A model generated the notes under the pieces. It worked only from the letters and a program-made list of their open reading frames with translations. It searched no databases and had not been told where the DNA came from. 64,000 bases of DNA from an uncultured Lachnospiraceae bacterium. Lineage in GTDB: Bacteria; Bacillota; Clostridia; Lachnospirales; Lachnospiraceae. Below, one piece after another: positions 33,532 to 42,108 of the stretch. The stretch spans positions 50,395-114,394 of the forward strand of contig CAJUID010000006.1 of NCBI GenBank assembly GCA_910585905.1, written 5' to 3'. Position 1 is the first letter of the stretch, and each line of letters opens with the position of its first letter. Both the position numbers and the translations under genes were made by a program.

Positions 33532-34623
33532 TTACTTATTATAAACTGCTTTACTTATCTGGTAATCCAAGAAATCATTATCTATCCCTCTAAGTCCACT
33601 CTCCTTAATAGATATATATCTTTTCATAACATTTTTTTTAGATATCTTGTTAGTCATACTGTTAGAAATACTACCTTCCAAATCGGTATATACATTTACC
33701 GATATTTTAGAAAAATCCAAACGTTTCAATAGTTCAATAGTTTTTTCAAAATCAGCATCAGTTTCACCCGGAAAACCTATAATAACATCCGTAGAAAGCT
33801 CTACACCACATTTTTTTATTTCATCTAATCCAATCACAAACTTCTCAATATTGAATTCTCGTCTCATAGCCTTAAGAATATTCACACTGCCAGATTGAAT
33901 CGGAATACCAATATGATTTATCTTTCCTTTTTTTGCCAAACTTATTAACTCATCCATATATTTGATGAACATACGCGGATGAAAATCCAATAAATTAAAT
34001 GAAACATTTTCATCAACACTTCCAATATAATCAAGTAACCTAATTATATTGCTTCCAAAATCTACACCATAATCTGCAATGCTATCACCAGACAATGTAA
34101 TATTATAAATACCAGATTTAACAAGGTTTTTAACTTCTGACAATATAGATTCCGGCGTTTTACTAAAAAGTTTTCCGACAGCTCTCCAAATCCCACAATA
34201 TGTGCATTTTCTGACGCAGCCTTTTTGAATTACAATAGCCTTCTGACTGAATATCGGATCATCAGTTATTTGAGCAACCCTTAACTCCTCTTGTTTTATC
34301 TGCTCATCCAAAAACTCTTCTAATTTTGAAAAATCAGTTGGGCTACACAAAAGAAAATTTGTATCTTCATAGGATTTTGAACTAGTTACGGTAGAACATC
34401 CACATACAATCATTTTCTTTTTATACTTTTCAGCTAGCTCTTTCGCTCTTGTAACTGATCTACTTATAAAAACGTCAGTTGAACCACAAGTATAGAGCAA
34501 AATCACATCCGCTTTCTGTGGTTCTTCTGTTTTCTGATAGCCATAATTTGTTAATTTTTTCTGTACAAGCGCATACTCGTCGCTTCTATTCAAACATGCT
34601 AATGTTTCGCTATAGTATTTCAT
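33532..34623 (-). CDS. Methylthiotransferase-like radical SAM protein without TRAM domain
   Basis: This 363-residue protein has the two-part layout of MiaB/RimO-type methylthiotransferases. An N-terminal domain has cluster cysteines C10, C46 and C74 (or C76). A radical SAM barrel carries the canonical CX3CX2C at C136, C140 and C143 (CVRKCTYC), then TLSGDSIADYG and DVIGFPGETDADF. The C-terminal TRAM RNA-binding domain is absent; the protein ends soon after the barrel. GGAGGAAAAG precedes the ATG at 34623. Inside a biosynthetic operon it may insert sulfur or a methylthio group into the product rather than into tRNA; a housekeeping role cannot be excluded. Confidence 0.8.
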   Translation of the reverse strand: MKYYSETLACLNRSDEYALVQKKLTNYGYQKTEEPQKADVILLYTCGSTDVFISRSVTRAKELAEKYKKKMIVCGCSTVTSSKSYEDTNFLLCSPTDFSKLEEFLDEQIKQEELRVAQITDDPIFSQKAIVIQKGCVRKCTYCGIWRAVGKLFSKTPESILSEVKNLVKSGIYNITLSGDSIADYGVDFGSNIIRLLDYIGSVDENVSFNLLDFHPRMFIKYMDELISLAKKGKINHIGIPIQSGSVNILKAMRREFNIEKFVIGLDEIKKCGVELSTDVIIGFPGETDADFEKTIELLKRLDFSKISVNVYTDLEGSISNSMTNKISKKNVMKRYISIKESGLRGIDNDFLDYQISKAVYNK

Positions 34624-34638
34624 AATCTTTTCCTCCAT

Positions 34639-36534
34639 TCAATAGTAAAAATTTGATAATGAACTCTTCTCTTTCCAATCATCTGTCGCAGAATATGCTC
34701 TATACATCCTTTTGATTAGTTTTATATTGTTTTTATCTGCCAATTCCAACTTTGCCAAACCTTCAGTCCAATAATAAAACACAAACTCTTCTTTTGATAA
34801 CGGATATCCTGCTCCGTTTGAATCTTCGATTCTCCACTTGTACTTATTGAACCGTTTCATATCAAAAGACTTAGTATAATCCAGTTCAATTCGATAATTA
34901 CACATATATAATACCGATAAACCTTTTTTATATGCAAAATTAATTGCTTCATACGGTGCATCTATTATTGGCTCCCCTCTATCATTTAGCGATGTATTAC
35001 AAAGCATATACACCCCTGTATACTCACCAAACCATTTAATTGCCTTCGCTATATTATCTGAGTCTTTGACTATAGTTTGAATTCTAGCACTTCGATCAAG
35101 ATGAGCAACAGCGGGTATTTCTTCAAGTTTATTACTTGTTATCTCAAATGTTCGAAGCATAAATGGGGACATATTTACATTTTTAAAATATTTGAAAGCA
35201 TATTCTTCAAGAACAATAGGTGCAACCGGCCTCCATTTTTGGCGAAGTTTAATCTCATTTAGTTTATTCTTTGAAGCTATACTTATCGGAGAACTTAATA
35301 TACTCCTATGTCCTAACGAACGAGGACCTATTTCGGATTTTCCGTCAAACCAAATTACCGGTTCATTCAGAACATCTTTGACAAATTCCTCTTTACTAGC
35401 TGGTGTGCAAGAGAGTATATAATCGCCAAAATCTTTCATTATCTCATTTATACTGAACTCATTACCATAGAAAGCATTCTTCAATTCAAAATTTACTTTC
35501 GGCATTTTTTGGTAAAAATAATATAGTGTCATTCCCAAAGATTGACCCGAATCATTAACACAAGGAGGTGCAATAAAATCCCTAAATTCAAATTCGCTCA
35601 TTAAATATGAATTACATGGACAATTTAAAGCAAATCCTCCACTAATAGCTAACCAAATTTCATGACATTCTAAATTGAATTTTCCCAAAGCACGTCTAAT
35701 ATTTCGTTCAACTATCTCCAGTGATAATTGTTGAATTACCTTCATAGTAGCACTTGTCAAATTATCTGCAAACGAAAAATTCTCATCATAATCTATTAAA
35801 AATTCCTCGTATTTATCTTCCGTACACATATTCTCAACATCTTTTATTTCAGAATAAACGTCATAATTCATCTTATAAGAACTTGCAAAAAAAGAGTATC
35901 TAGAAAAATTAAATTCTCGTTTAAACCTTGTTTTGCTAGCCGATGCCAAAGCCATAAGTGTTCCCTCACCCATTTTCTTATCGTGAGATGCTATGGACCA
36001 CAAAGGAGCTGGTGATTCGATTGGAAAATACCTAATATTACCCTTATCAGAGTAACAACCAACATAATCATGCTTGGTGCTAGAACGTTCCTCGTTAATG
36101 CAATCCGAATCTAAATCCATACTTAAAGCCAAAATCTTATTGTTATTAAATATTTCTGTATTAAGCATAAGTGCAGAATAGAGATGGCAAAGACTATGAT
36201 AATAATATAAGTTATTTGTCATATTCTTATCTTCATCTCCCCCTAGTTCAGGACACCCTATTATACCCACTATATCATTCATACTTAAATTAACTTCTTT
36301 TAAGATTGAGCTAATGAATTCTATTGCGTGTTCTGTTGATTTAAAAGCCTTATTATGATGTTTTATCCGAGTTATTCTTTCCAGTTCCCAATATCTAACC
36401 AATAATAGATTGCCATTTGAATAATGCCATAATGATACATTTTGATCATGCCTTTGAGTATCAACATCATAAACATATGCCATCTCATTTATTTCAATAT
36501 ATAAGGCCAAATAATATCCTTCTTTCAAATTCAT
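34639..36534 (-). CDS. NodU/TobZ-family O-carbamoyltransferase (copy 1)
   Basis: A 631-residue enzyme expected to transfer a carbamoyl group from carbamoyl phosphate via carbamoyl-adenylate to a hydroxyl. The N-terminal Kae1-like domain has YWELERITRIKHH, a metal-binding HxxxH (HSLCH) and ALSGGFALNCPCNS-like nucleotide loops. The C-terminal domain has the diagnostic SEIGPRSLGHRSIL (about residue 405), MLCNTSLNDRGEPI and the WRPVAPIVLEE segment. It closely parallels the second copy at 57-59 kb. Its start has AAAGGAGCTTAG upstream. It lies directly after the smaller SPASM protein gene, as in the second copy, where the order is reversed. Confidence 0.9.
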   Translation of the reverse strand: MNLKEGYYLALYIEINEMAYVYDVDTQRHDQNVSLWHYSNGNLLLVRYWELERITRIKHHNKAFKSTEHAIEFISSILKEVNLSMNDIVGIIGCPELGGDEDKNMTNNLYYYHSLCHLYSALMLNTEIFNNNKILALSMDLDSDCINEERSSTKHDYVGCYSDKGNIRYFPIESPAPLWSIASHDKKMGEGTLMALASASKTRFKREFNFSRYSFFASSYKMNYDVYSEIKDVENMCTEDKYEEFLIDYDENFSFADNLTSATMKVIQQLSLEIVERNIRRALGKFNLECHEIWLAISGGFALNCPCNSYLMSEFEFRDFIAPPCVNDSGQSLGMTLYYFYQKMPKVNFELKNAFYGNEFSINEIMKDFGDYILSCTPASKEEFVKDVLNEPVIWFDGKSEIGPRSLGHRSILSSPISIASKNKLNEIKLRQKWRPVAPIVLEEYAFKYFKNVNMSPFMLRTFEITSNKLEEIPAVAHLDRSARIQTIVKDSDNIAKAIKWFGEYTGVYMLCNTSLNDRGEPIIDAPYEAINFAYKKGLSVLYMCNYRIELDYTKSFDMKRFNKYKWRIEDSNGAGYPLSKEEFVFYYWTEGLAKLELADKNNIKLIKRMYRAYSATDDWKEKSSLSNFYY

Positions 36535-36554
36535 TTATATCGTACTAAGCTCCT

Positions 36555-37265
36555 TTATGTTTTATTTCTATATACCCGCCTGCACTTTCTACATAATTCA
36601 CAAGCATTATCGCTCATCAATAACTTGCTGTGTGCATCAAAGTATTGTATATATTGTTGACTATTAATAATGCTCAGTAAGGATTGCTCTCTAATATTAC
36701 CCAATAAGAACTCCTTCTTATAGTCAAACGTACATATATAGACATTTCCCTCACAGTCTATCGGTAATTCAACTTTCATTTTCTTACACGATAGCTGCTT
36801 CATTTCTTCAGCTGTATATATGTTGAGCCTATCATCCATTTCTGGTTGAAAAATTTGAGTTTCCCTATGTGTTTCCTTCAAAGAAAGAAGTATTTCATTA
36901 TATTTCTTGTCATAACATGTAAAAACAATCTTCTCGAATAAATTGAAATCAAATCCTTCTTCATTAACCTTATTGACTAGGATTCCATTACTCCATAACA
37001 AATATTTGTATTGAGGTCTTCTTTGCATTACATCACTAATGCGTTCTATATATATCAAAGGTTCATTATAAAAATGGAATGCGAATAGTCCCTTAAAACC
37101 ATTGTCAACAGCTTCATCCATTACTTTACATACTTCTTCTACAGAAAGTATATCCTTATCAGATCGACTCATTACATTAGCTGGGCAAACAGTATGAATC
37201 TTCTTTAAATTACAATCAGAACCAATTTCTATAGAAATAGTTTCTAAATATGAGAAATCTCGCAT
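36555..37265 (-). CDS. SPASM-domain radical SAM-like protein with atypical CX5HX2C motif (copy 1)
   Basis: A 236-residue protein. The N-terminal cluster site is not CX3CX2C: it reads C18-NLKKI-H24-TV-C27-P, then the usual FYNEPL motif (in place of GGEP). The C-terminal SPASM-like part has IDCEGNVYICTFDYKKEFL followed by LGNIREQSL and a final CELCRKC. The middle of the barrel is short. Its paralogue at 56-57 kb has the same motif at the same residue numbers. Such enzymes often modify peptides or carrier-bound residues. The ATG at 37265 has GGGAGGATAT before it. Function is inferred only from fold. Confidence 0.75.
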   Translation of the reverse strand: MRDFSYLETISIEIGSDCNLKKIHTVCPANVMSRSDKDILSVEEVCKVMDEAVDNGFKGLFAFHFYNEPLIYIERISDVMQRRPQYKYLLWSNGILVNKVNEEGFDFNLFEKIVFTCYDKKYNEILLSLKETHRETQIFQPEMDDRLNIYTAEEMKQLSCKKMKVELPIDCEGNVYICTFDYKKEFLLGNIREQSLLSIINSQQYIQYFDAHSKLLMSDNACELCRKCRRVYRNKT

Positions 37266-37316
37266 ATATCCTCCCATAATAACATTTTCTACATAAAAAA
37301 TTTTGAATCACATTAA

Positions 37317-37706
37317 TTAATTCCACCCTGCTTTCTTATCCAATAATTCATACAATTCAAAAGTAGGCGACATAAAAAATGCAACTCCCGCTTTATTAGA
37401 TATAAGTATACATCTCTTAGATCTAAGTAAGGCTATATCTTCTTCAAATTTTTCCGAAACATATGCTATATGATATAGTCCTCCTTTATTTTCCTTAAGT
37501 AAATTATAGGTCGGACTCTTCTCATCAATAGCCTCAATCAATTCCAGTTTTACCATCTGACCATTTTCTACAAAGGCAATTTTTGAATGTTGTTGCTCTA
37601 CAAACATTGTCTCCGATATGGAATCGTAGCCAAATAAAGGCTTCAAAAAATCATTGTAGTATCTGTCAATGCTTGCAACAGCAATTCCTATATGATGTAA
37701 TTTCAT
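37317..37706 (-). CDS. VOC (glyoxalase/epimerase-like) metalloprotein
   Basis: A 129-residue single-domain-pair vicinal oxygen chelate protein. It starts MKLHHIGIAV and has candidate metal ligands in HHIGI, LELIE, LYHIAYV and FELYELLD, as in methylmalonyl-CoA epimerase relatives. The FVEQQHSKIAFVENG and GGLYHIAYVSEKFEEDI segments fit that family. The ATG at 37706 is chosen because GGAGATATAAT precedes it; longer versions overlap the PPTase gene. It begins one base after the PPTase stop. It could be an epimerase or isomerase of a pathway intermediate, or a resistance binding protein. Confidence 0.8.
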   Translation of the reverse strand: MKLHHIGIAVASIDRYYNDFLKPLFGYDSISETMFVEQQHSKIAFVENGQMVKLELIEAIDEKSPTYNLLKENKGGLYHIAYVSEKFEEDIALLRSKRCILISNKAGVAFFMSPTFELYELLDKKAGWN

Positions 37707-37707
37707 A

Positions 37708-38406
37708 TTATATCTCCTTTCCCATAGTAGTTTTTGATGAGAAGTAGTATACCTGCATAGCATTTAACATGTCTTGTATTGTTTGAGCATCAATCAAGTG
37801 TAAATCAACAATCATATCCTGTTCAGAGCACACACTTATCGTATAGTTTTTGTATTGAATACCTATGAAATAAAAATCTTCCGATATGTCCTTTTTATTA
37901 TTCTTAATCAATAGACCACAACCTAAACACTTAAAGTATGCTTCTCTCCGTGTCCATACTTCAAAAAAACGTTGTTTGCAACCTGATTTGTCATAGTTTA
38001 CATATTTTTTTTCTTTTTCAGAAAAACAAAAATCTATGAGTTGAGTAATTTGCTTCTCTGTTGCACTTAAACTCGTCTCAACATCTATACCAATGTTCTG
38101 CTCAGAAATAGCTACAGATACAATATTCTGTGTATGACTAATATTAAATTTTATAAGTTCATCGCTCGCCATATATGGTTTATCCATGTAATCCTTTGAA
38201 AATTTACTAACATGTATTCCATAATAAGTATGTAAATAATACAAAAGTATAAACTCACTCATCACAGACAACACTCTATCACTATATTCTGCTAAATTAT
38301 CTGTTTTTTTTAATCTATCTTCCGTTACAAAACATCTCGCATTATTGTACAATTCTTCATTAATGCCTTCACATTCAAACAGACTTACCATTACTTTGTT
38401 TTTCAT
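37708..38406 (-). CDS. Sfp-type 4'-phosphopantetheinyl transferase
   Basis: A 232-residue enzyme that transfers phosphopantetheine from CoA to the conserved serine of carrier domains. The signature is complete: NIGIDVET (metal-binding aspartate), FCFSEKEKKYV, and FEVWTRREAYFKCLG, plus the upstream KPYMASDELIKFNISHTQN. In this operon it should activate the free ACP and the three carrier domains of the two NRPSs. AAGGAGCAGAT precedes the ATG. It sits between the serine hydrolase and VOC genes. Confidence 0.93.
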   Translation of the reverse strand: MKNKVMVSLFECEGINEELYNNARCFVTEDRLKKTDNLAEYSDRVLSVMSEFILLYYLHTYYGIHVSKFSKDYMDKPYMASDELIKFNISHTQNIVSVAISEQNIGIDVETSLSATEKQITQLIDFCFSEKEKKYVNYDKSGCKQRFFEVWTRREAYFKCLGCGLLIKNNKKDISEDFYFIGIQYKNYTISVCSEQDMIVDLHLIDAQTIQDMLNAMQVYYFSSKTTMGKEI

Positions 38407-38421
38407 ATCTGCTCCTTAACA

Positions 38422-39957
38422 CTATATTCTGACTACATTCCCAATCATCCCAACATCAAAATCACATTTATTCTTTTTTTTAAAAGCCAAGTTGTTGATA
38501 TAAATCTCATCACCTTTTATAACTGCGACAGCACTGGCTGAGCTATAGTACTTTCCATTGTGCTTCCTATAATGAATCAAACCGTTGATAACCAATTCCT
38601 TGTCCGTAAAAGATATAAACATCCTTGATTTATTCTTCAAAAACCTCAACAATAACCGTTCCACAGGAGCGGTACATTCTGAAATTATAGGTTCATATTG
38701 GTAAAATTTTTCATTATCCTCAAGTGAGACATAATCCTTATAGTAATACTTAACTTCCCCATTAAAAATAACAAGCAACACCTCGTCATTATTGCATTTA
38801 AGACGTCTGATTAATATCTCATTTCCAATCAAGTCTCCGTGATCAACAGCATATTTCCCAACAAAATGCATATTATGAAAAACTGTAACCAAATTATTTC
38901 GTTTCAATATCTCCAAGATTTGGTTATCGCAAGAAACATATCTTTCAAAAACACTAAACCTGTCCTGAACCGAAATATAAGGCACCAGTGTATCTATTGA
39001 CCCTGTAACATCAAACTGGAGTTGCCACTCATGAATCAATAATTTGCAAAACAAATCATTTTTATGATAAAAATTGAGCAGTCCCTTAGGGCATTTTTTT
39101 GCAAAGAATAGATGGTATATATCCTTTTCAGAATTCCAAGTCAGACATATGTACTCATCCAAAAATAGACCTGTTATGCAACAACAAGGTATATCATTAA
39201 TCATAAAAACTTTACAACACAAGCCCTGACCATAATTCTGGTGGTCATCCAGTTTAACATAATGTGAGTATACTTGTCGTATATACTCAGAAAAAAAATG
39301 CTCTTGCAATGAACCAAATGCCTTTGAAACCATATACATTAATGAATACGGAGAAATTTCCATACCCATAGATGCAATCTGCGATTTATTGTTAATGATA
39401 AACCCGTAATCTGGTTTTTCCAAAAACACAGAAAACACATAATTATTTAGTATACTTTCATATGAGCATTCAAATACTAATTCTAGAATGTATGCAAGCA
39501 AATCATAGTTAAGATTACTATAACAACTATCACACCCAGGTTTGAATAACAATTCCGACTCATCCAAAGAAAATACATGCTGCTTCAGATCGTTTTCTGG
39601 AACAAATATATTGCCAATCGTAGCAAACTGCGGCAATCCTGATGAATGTCTCAACAACATTCCAATCGTAATACTACTAGTCATATTCTCTCCCGAATAA
39701 TAAAGTCTTAATGCTGGCAGAATTTCCCCAATAGTCGTATTCACACTTATCAGTTGTCGTTTTTCGGCTATTCCAAATGCTAGAAAAGAAAACAATTTAG
39801 AAACAGAAGCACAGTTGCATTTTTCTCTTCCAATCCGACAGTTTCCTGCTTCACAATACATTCCTTCAGAATTCCACAGCGAAAAATAAACATCACAATC
39901 AGGATATCGCTTTAACATTCTCTCGTAATATGAAGAATACAAGCCATTTATCGTCAA
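38422..39957 (-). CDS. Serine hydrolase of the beta-lactamase class C / PBP family
   Basis: A 511-residue protein with the catalytic S51-V-S-K54 and Y145-S-N motifs of the class C fold, plus LLRHSSGLPQF, the typical loop after them. It has no signal peptide, so it should act in the cytosol. The C-terminal 170 residues form an extra domain resembling the lipocalin-like tail of some D-aminopeptidases. In NRPS clusters such enzymes remove protecting acyl or D-amino-acid groups, or act as transacylases. The start is a TTG with AGGAGAATAGGTAAG upstream. Confidence 0.75.
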   Translation of the reverse strand: MTINGLYSSYYERMLKRYPDCDVYFSLWNSEGMYCEAGNCRIGREKCNCASVSKLFSFLAFGIAEKRQLISVNTTIGEILPALRLYYSGENMTSSITIGMLLRHSSGLPQFATIGNIFVPENDLKQHVFSLDESELLFKPGCDSCYSNLNYDLLAYILELVFECSYESILNNYVFSVFLEKPDYGFIINNKSQIASMGMEISPYSLMYMVSKAFGSLQEHFFSEYIRQVYSHYVKLDDHQNYGQGLCCKVFMINDIPCCCITGLFLDEYICLTWNSEKDIYHLFFAKKCPKGLLNFYHKNDLFCKLLIHEWQLQFDVTGSIDTLVPYISVQDRFSVFERYVSCDNQILEILKRNNLVTVFHNMHFVGKYAVDHGDLIGNEILIRRLKCNNDEVLLVIFNGEVKYYYKDYVSLEDNEKFYQYEPIISECTAPVERLLLRFLKNKSRMFISFTDKELVINGLIHYRKHNGKYYSSASAVAVIKGDEIYINNLAFKKKNKCDFDVGMIGNVVRI

Positions 39958-39971
39958 CTTACCTATTCTCC

Positions 39972-40217
39972 TTAATTTATTTTTGCACTAATTTTATTTG
40001 CGAGATCGGAAATAAAAGTATTCTCATCCAGCACTAAATCATCATCATCAAATTCAATGTCAAACTCTGTCTCAAGCATAATAAGAATTTTGACATAATC
40101 TATTGAAGAAACACCTATACTTTCTACTTTTGTATCACCTGTCAATTCCTTATTATTTTCACCAACGACTCCATTTATAACTTCAATTATTCTTTCTATT
40201 ACTTCTAACTGATTCAT
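39972..40217 (-). CDS. Stand-alone acyl carrier protein
   Basis: An acidic 81-residue carrier protein. The attachment serine is in GVSSIDYV (usually GxDSL), followed by the acidic helix ETEFDIEFDDDDL. A free ACP matches the presence of an FkbH-like domain and BtrH-like acyltransferases, both of which act on carrier-bound acyl groups. The ATG at 40217 is preferred (AGGAAAAGGAAG upstream) to the GTG five codons earlier. It sits directly after the ABC transporter genes. Confidence 0.88.
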   Translation of the reverse strand: MNQLEVIERIIEVINGVVGENNKELTGDTKVESIGVSSIDYVKILIMLETEFDIEFDDDDLVLDENTFISDLANKISAKIN

Positions 40218-40238
40218 CTTCCTTTTCCTCACTTTTTC

Positions 40239-42104
40239 TTATTTTTTAACATAATGTTGTGCTTGAGCGTTCCACATTTCCGAATACTTTCCAGTAACAT
40301 TAACTAATTCATCATGTGTACCAACCTGTACTATTTCACCATCATCCATAACAATTACTTTGTCACAAAATTTACAAGAATAAAGCCTATGACTTATAAA
40401 TATGGTCGTTTTATCCTGAGATATTTCATTCATCTTCGTAAAAATCTCGTATTCTGCATATGGATCTAATGCTGCCGTCGGCTCATCAAGTATAAACAGT
40501 GATGCATCCCTATAAATACCACGTGCAATAGCTATCTTTTGAGCCTCACCGCCGGAAAGCTCCACACCCTCATCATCATAATCTTTAAACAAAGATTGTT
40601 CTAGCTTCTTAGGATACTTCTCGACCTTTTCCTTGAGTCCAACCTTTTCAATCGAATCCCATACCTTTAATTCATCATATTCATTGCTAGCCGAAATATT
40701 ATTACCTACCGATAATGCTAGCAAACTAAAATCTTGAAATACTGCAGTCACCCATTTTTCATATTTATTTCTATTTTGAGATGATACTATAGTGTCATTA
40801 ATTTTAATAGTACCTTCTGTAACATCATATAGTCCGCAAATCAACTTAACCAAAGTTGTCTTGCCCGAACCGTTGGCCCCTACAATTGCAATCTTTTGAC
40901 CGTTAGCTATGGCAAGAGATACATTTTTAAGTGCATAGTTCTTAGAGCCCGGATATTTAAAAAACACATTATCTATTCTTAATTCTGCATACTTATAATC
41001 ATCAGATGTAATCTTAGTACTAAACTCTTCTTCCAATGAAATATAATTAAAATATCTGATCAAATGCTCATTGTTATTCCTCAAATCCGTAAAGGTCATT
41101 GCAAAATCTGTCAGCGCCTTAATAAGCATCGTAACAGCCGAATAGATAAGTAATACATTTCCTATTCCTATACTGCCGTTCATTGCCTTTACACCAACTA
41201 AGATATAAACATATCCGCCTGTTAAAGCACTTAATAAAAGCATAATTCCATTATTCTTGCTTGAAGCATCTTTTTCCCTCTTGTCACCCTTTGCAAACGG
41301 AATATAACATTTATTCAAAACTTCATCTATAATTAAATTCTTTTGGGAATACAAACGAACATCTTGTGCCGACTTATCGTCAGAGAGATATTCCAATTTG
41401 TAATAGTTTGCATATCTATTATATTTAGCACCATTTTTGAATACATCAAAAGAAACATCAAATATCTTACTTGTCATTTTTGATGATACTGCTGCAGAAA
41501 TAAAAATAATAACTATTAATACTAAATAGCCCCAAACAGAATTTACAACCCCAAACAAAGTGCCAGAAAATTCAAATGTAATCCCATTAATACCTATATT
41601 AAGTGCCAATAACACAATACTAATCACTGCAGAAAACAAAGCCTTAAAGATTGTTTCACAATCCCAATAGAGACTACCCATACCTGCTCCTGAACAATTA
41701 ATACTACCTGATACCTCATCTCGCAATTCTCTTATCTTTTCATCTTCCGAAAGACTGAATTTCATTGCATTAGCTTTCTCATTAAGCCTAATTTCATGGG
41801 CTGGAAACAATTGGTTATAACCAACTGAAATCCGTTTATTAATAAATGCCGCAACAATCGTCAATATTAATGTCAGTAAAATAGCAGCAGCTACGCTCAC
41901 AACCAACACCGATGTTCGTTGCTGCAAACTTAGTTCGTTTATAACTACTGATGTCATATAAATACCAATATACGGTATTGCCATAGTTATCGCAGAATAT
42001 ATGAACAACAATTTGAGTTGTCCTGGAAGAAATATTTCGAATTCCCTCATTCCGCGGGTAATATATTTCAGATCCTCAAAAAGAGTCCTACCATTCTTTC
42101 TCAT
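40239..42104 (-). CDS. ABC exporter half-transporter (second of pair)
   Basis: A 621-residue protein with an N-terminal membrane domain of about six segments (residues 25-340) and a C-terminal ATPase. Motifs are Walker A VGANGSGKTTLVKLICG, signature LSGGEAQKIAIARGIY, Walker B LFILDEPTAALDP, and ISHRLYSCKFCDKV. It begins five bases after the upstream half-transporter, so the two probably form a heterodimer exporting the product. The membrane half has unusual soluble insertions (residues 120-150). No peptidase domain is present, so it is not a leader-cleaving type. Confidence 0.92.
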   Translation of the reverse strand: MRKNGRTLFEDLKYITRGMREFEIFLPGQLKLLFIYSAITMAIPYIGIYMTSVVINELSLQQRTSVLVVSVAAAILLTLILTIVAAFINKRISVGYNQLFPAHEIRLNEKANAMKFSLSEDEKIRELRDEVSGSINCSGAGMGSLYWDCETIFKALFSAVISIVLLALNIGINGITFEFSGTLFGVVNSVWGYLVLIVIIFISAAVSSKMTSKIFDVSFDVFKNGAKYNRYANYYKLEYLSDDKSAQDVRLYSQKNLIIDEVLNKCYIPFAKGDKREKDASSKNNGIMLLLSALTGGYVYILVGVKAMNGSIGIGNVLLIYSAVTMLIKALTDFAMTFTDLRNNNEHLIRYFNYISLEEEFSTKITSDDYKYAELRIDNVFFKYPGSKNYALKNVSLAIANGQKIAIVGANGSGKTTLVKLICGLYDVTEGTIKINDTIVSSQNRNKYEKWVTAVFQDFSLLALSVGNNISASNEYDELKVWDSIEKVGLKEKVEKYPKKLEQSLFKDYDDEGVELSGGEAQKIAIARGIYRDASLFILDEPTAALDPYAEYEIFTKMNEISQDKTTIFISHRLYSCKFCDKVIVMDDGEIVQVGTHDELVNVTGKYSEMWNAQAQHYVKK

Positions 42105-42108
42105 ATCA

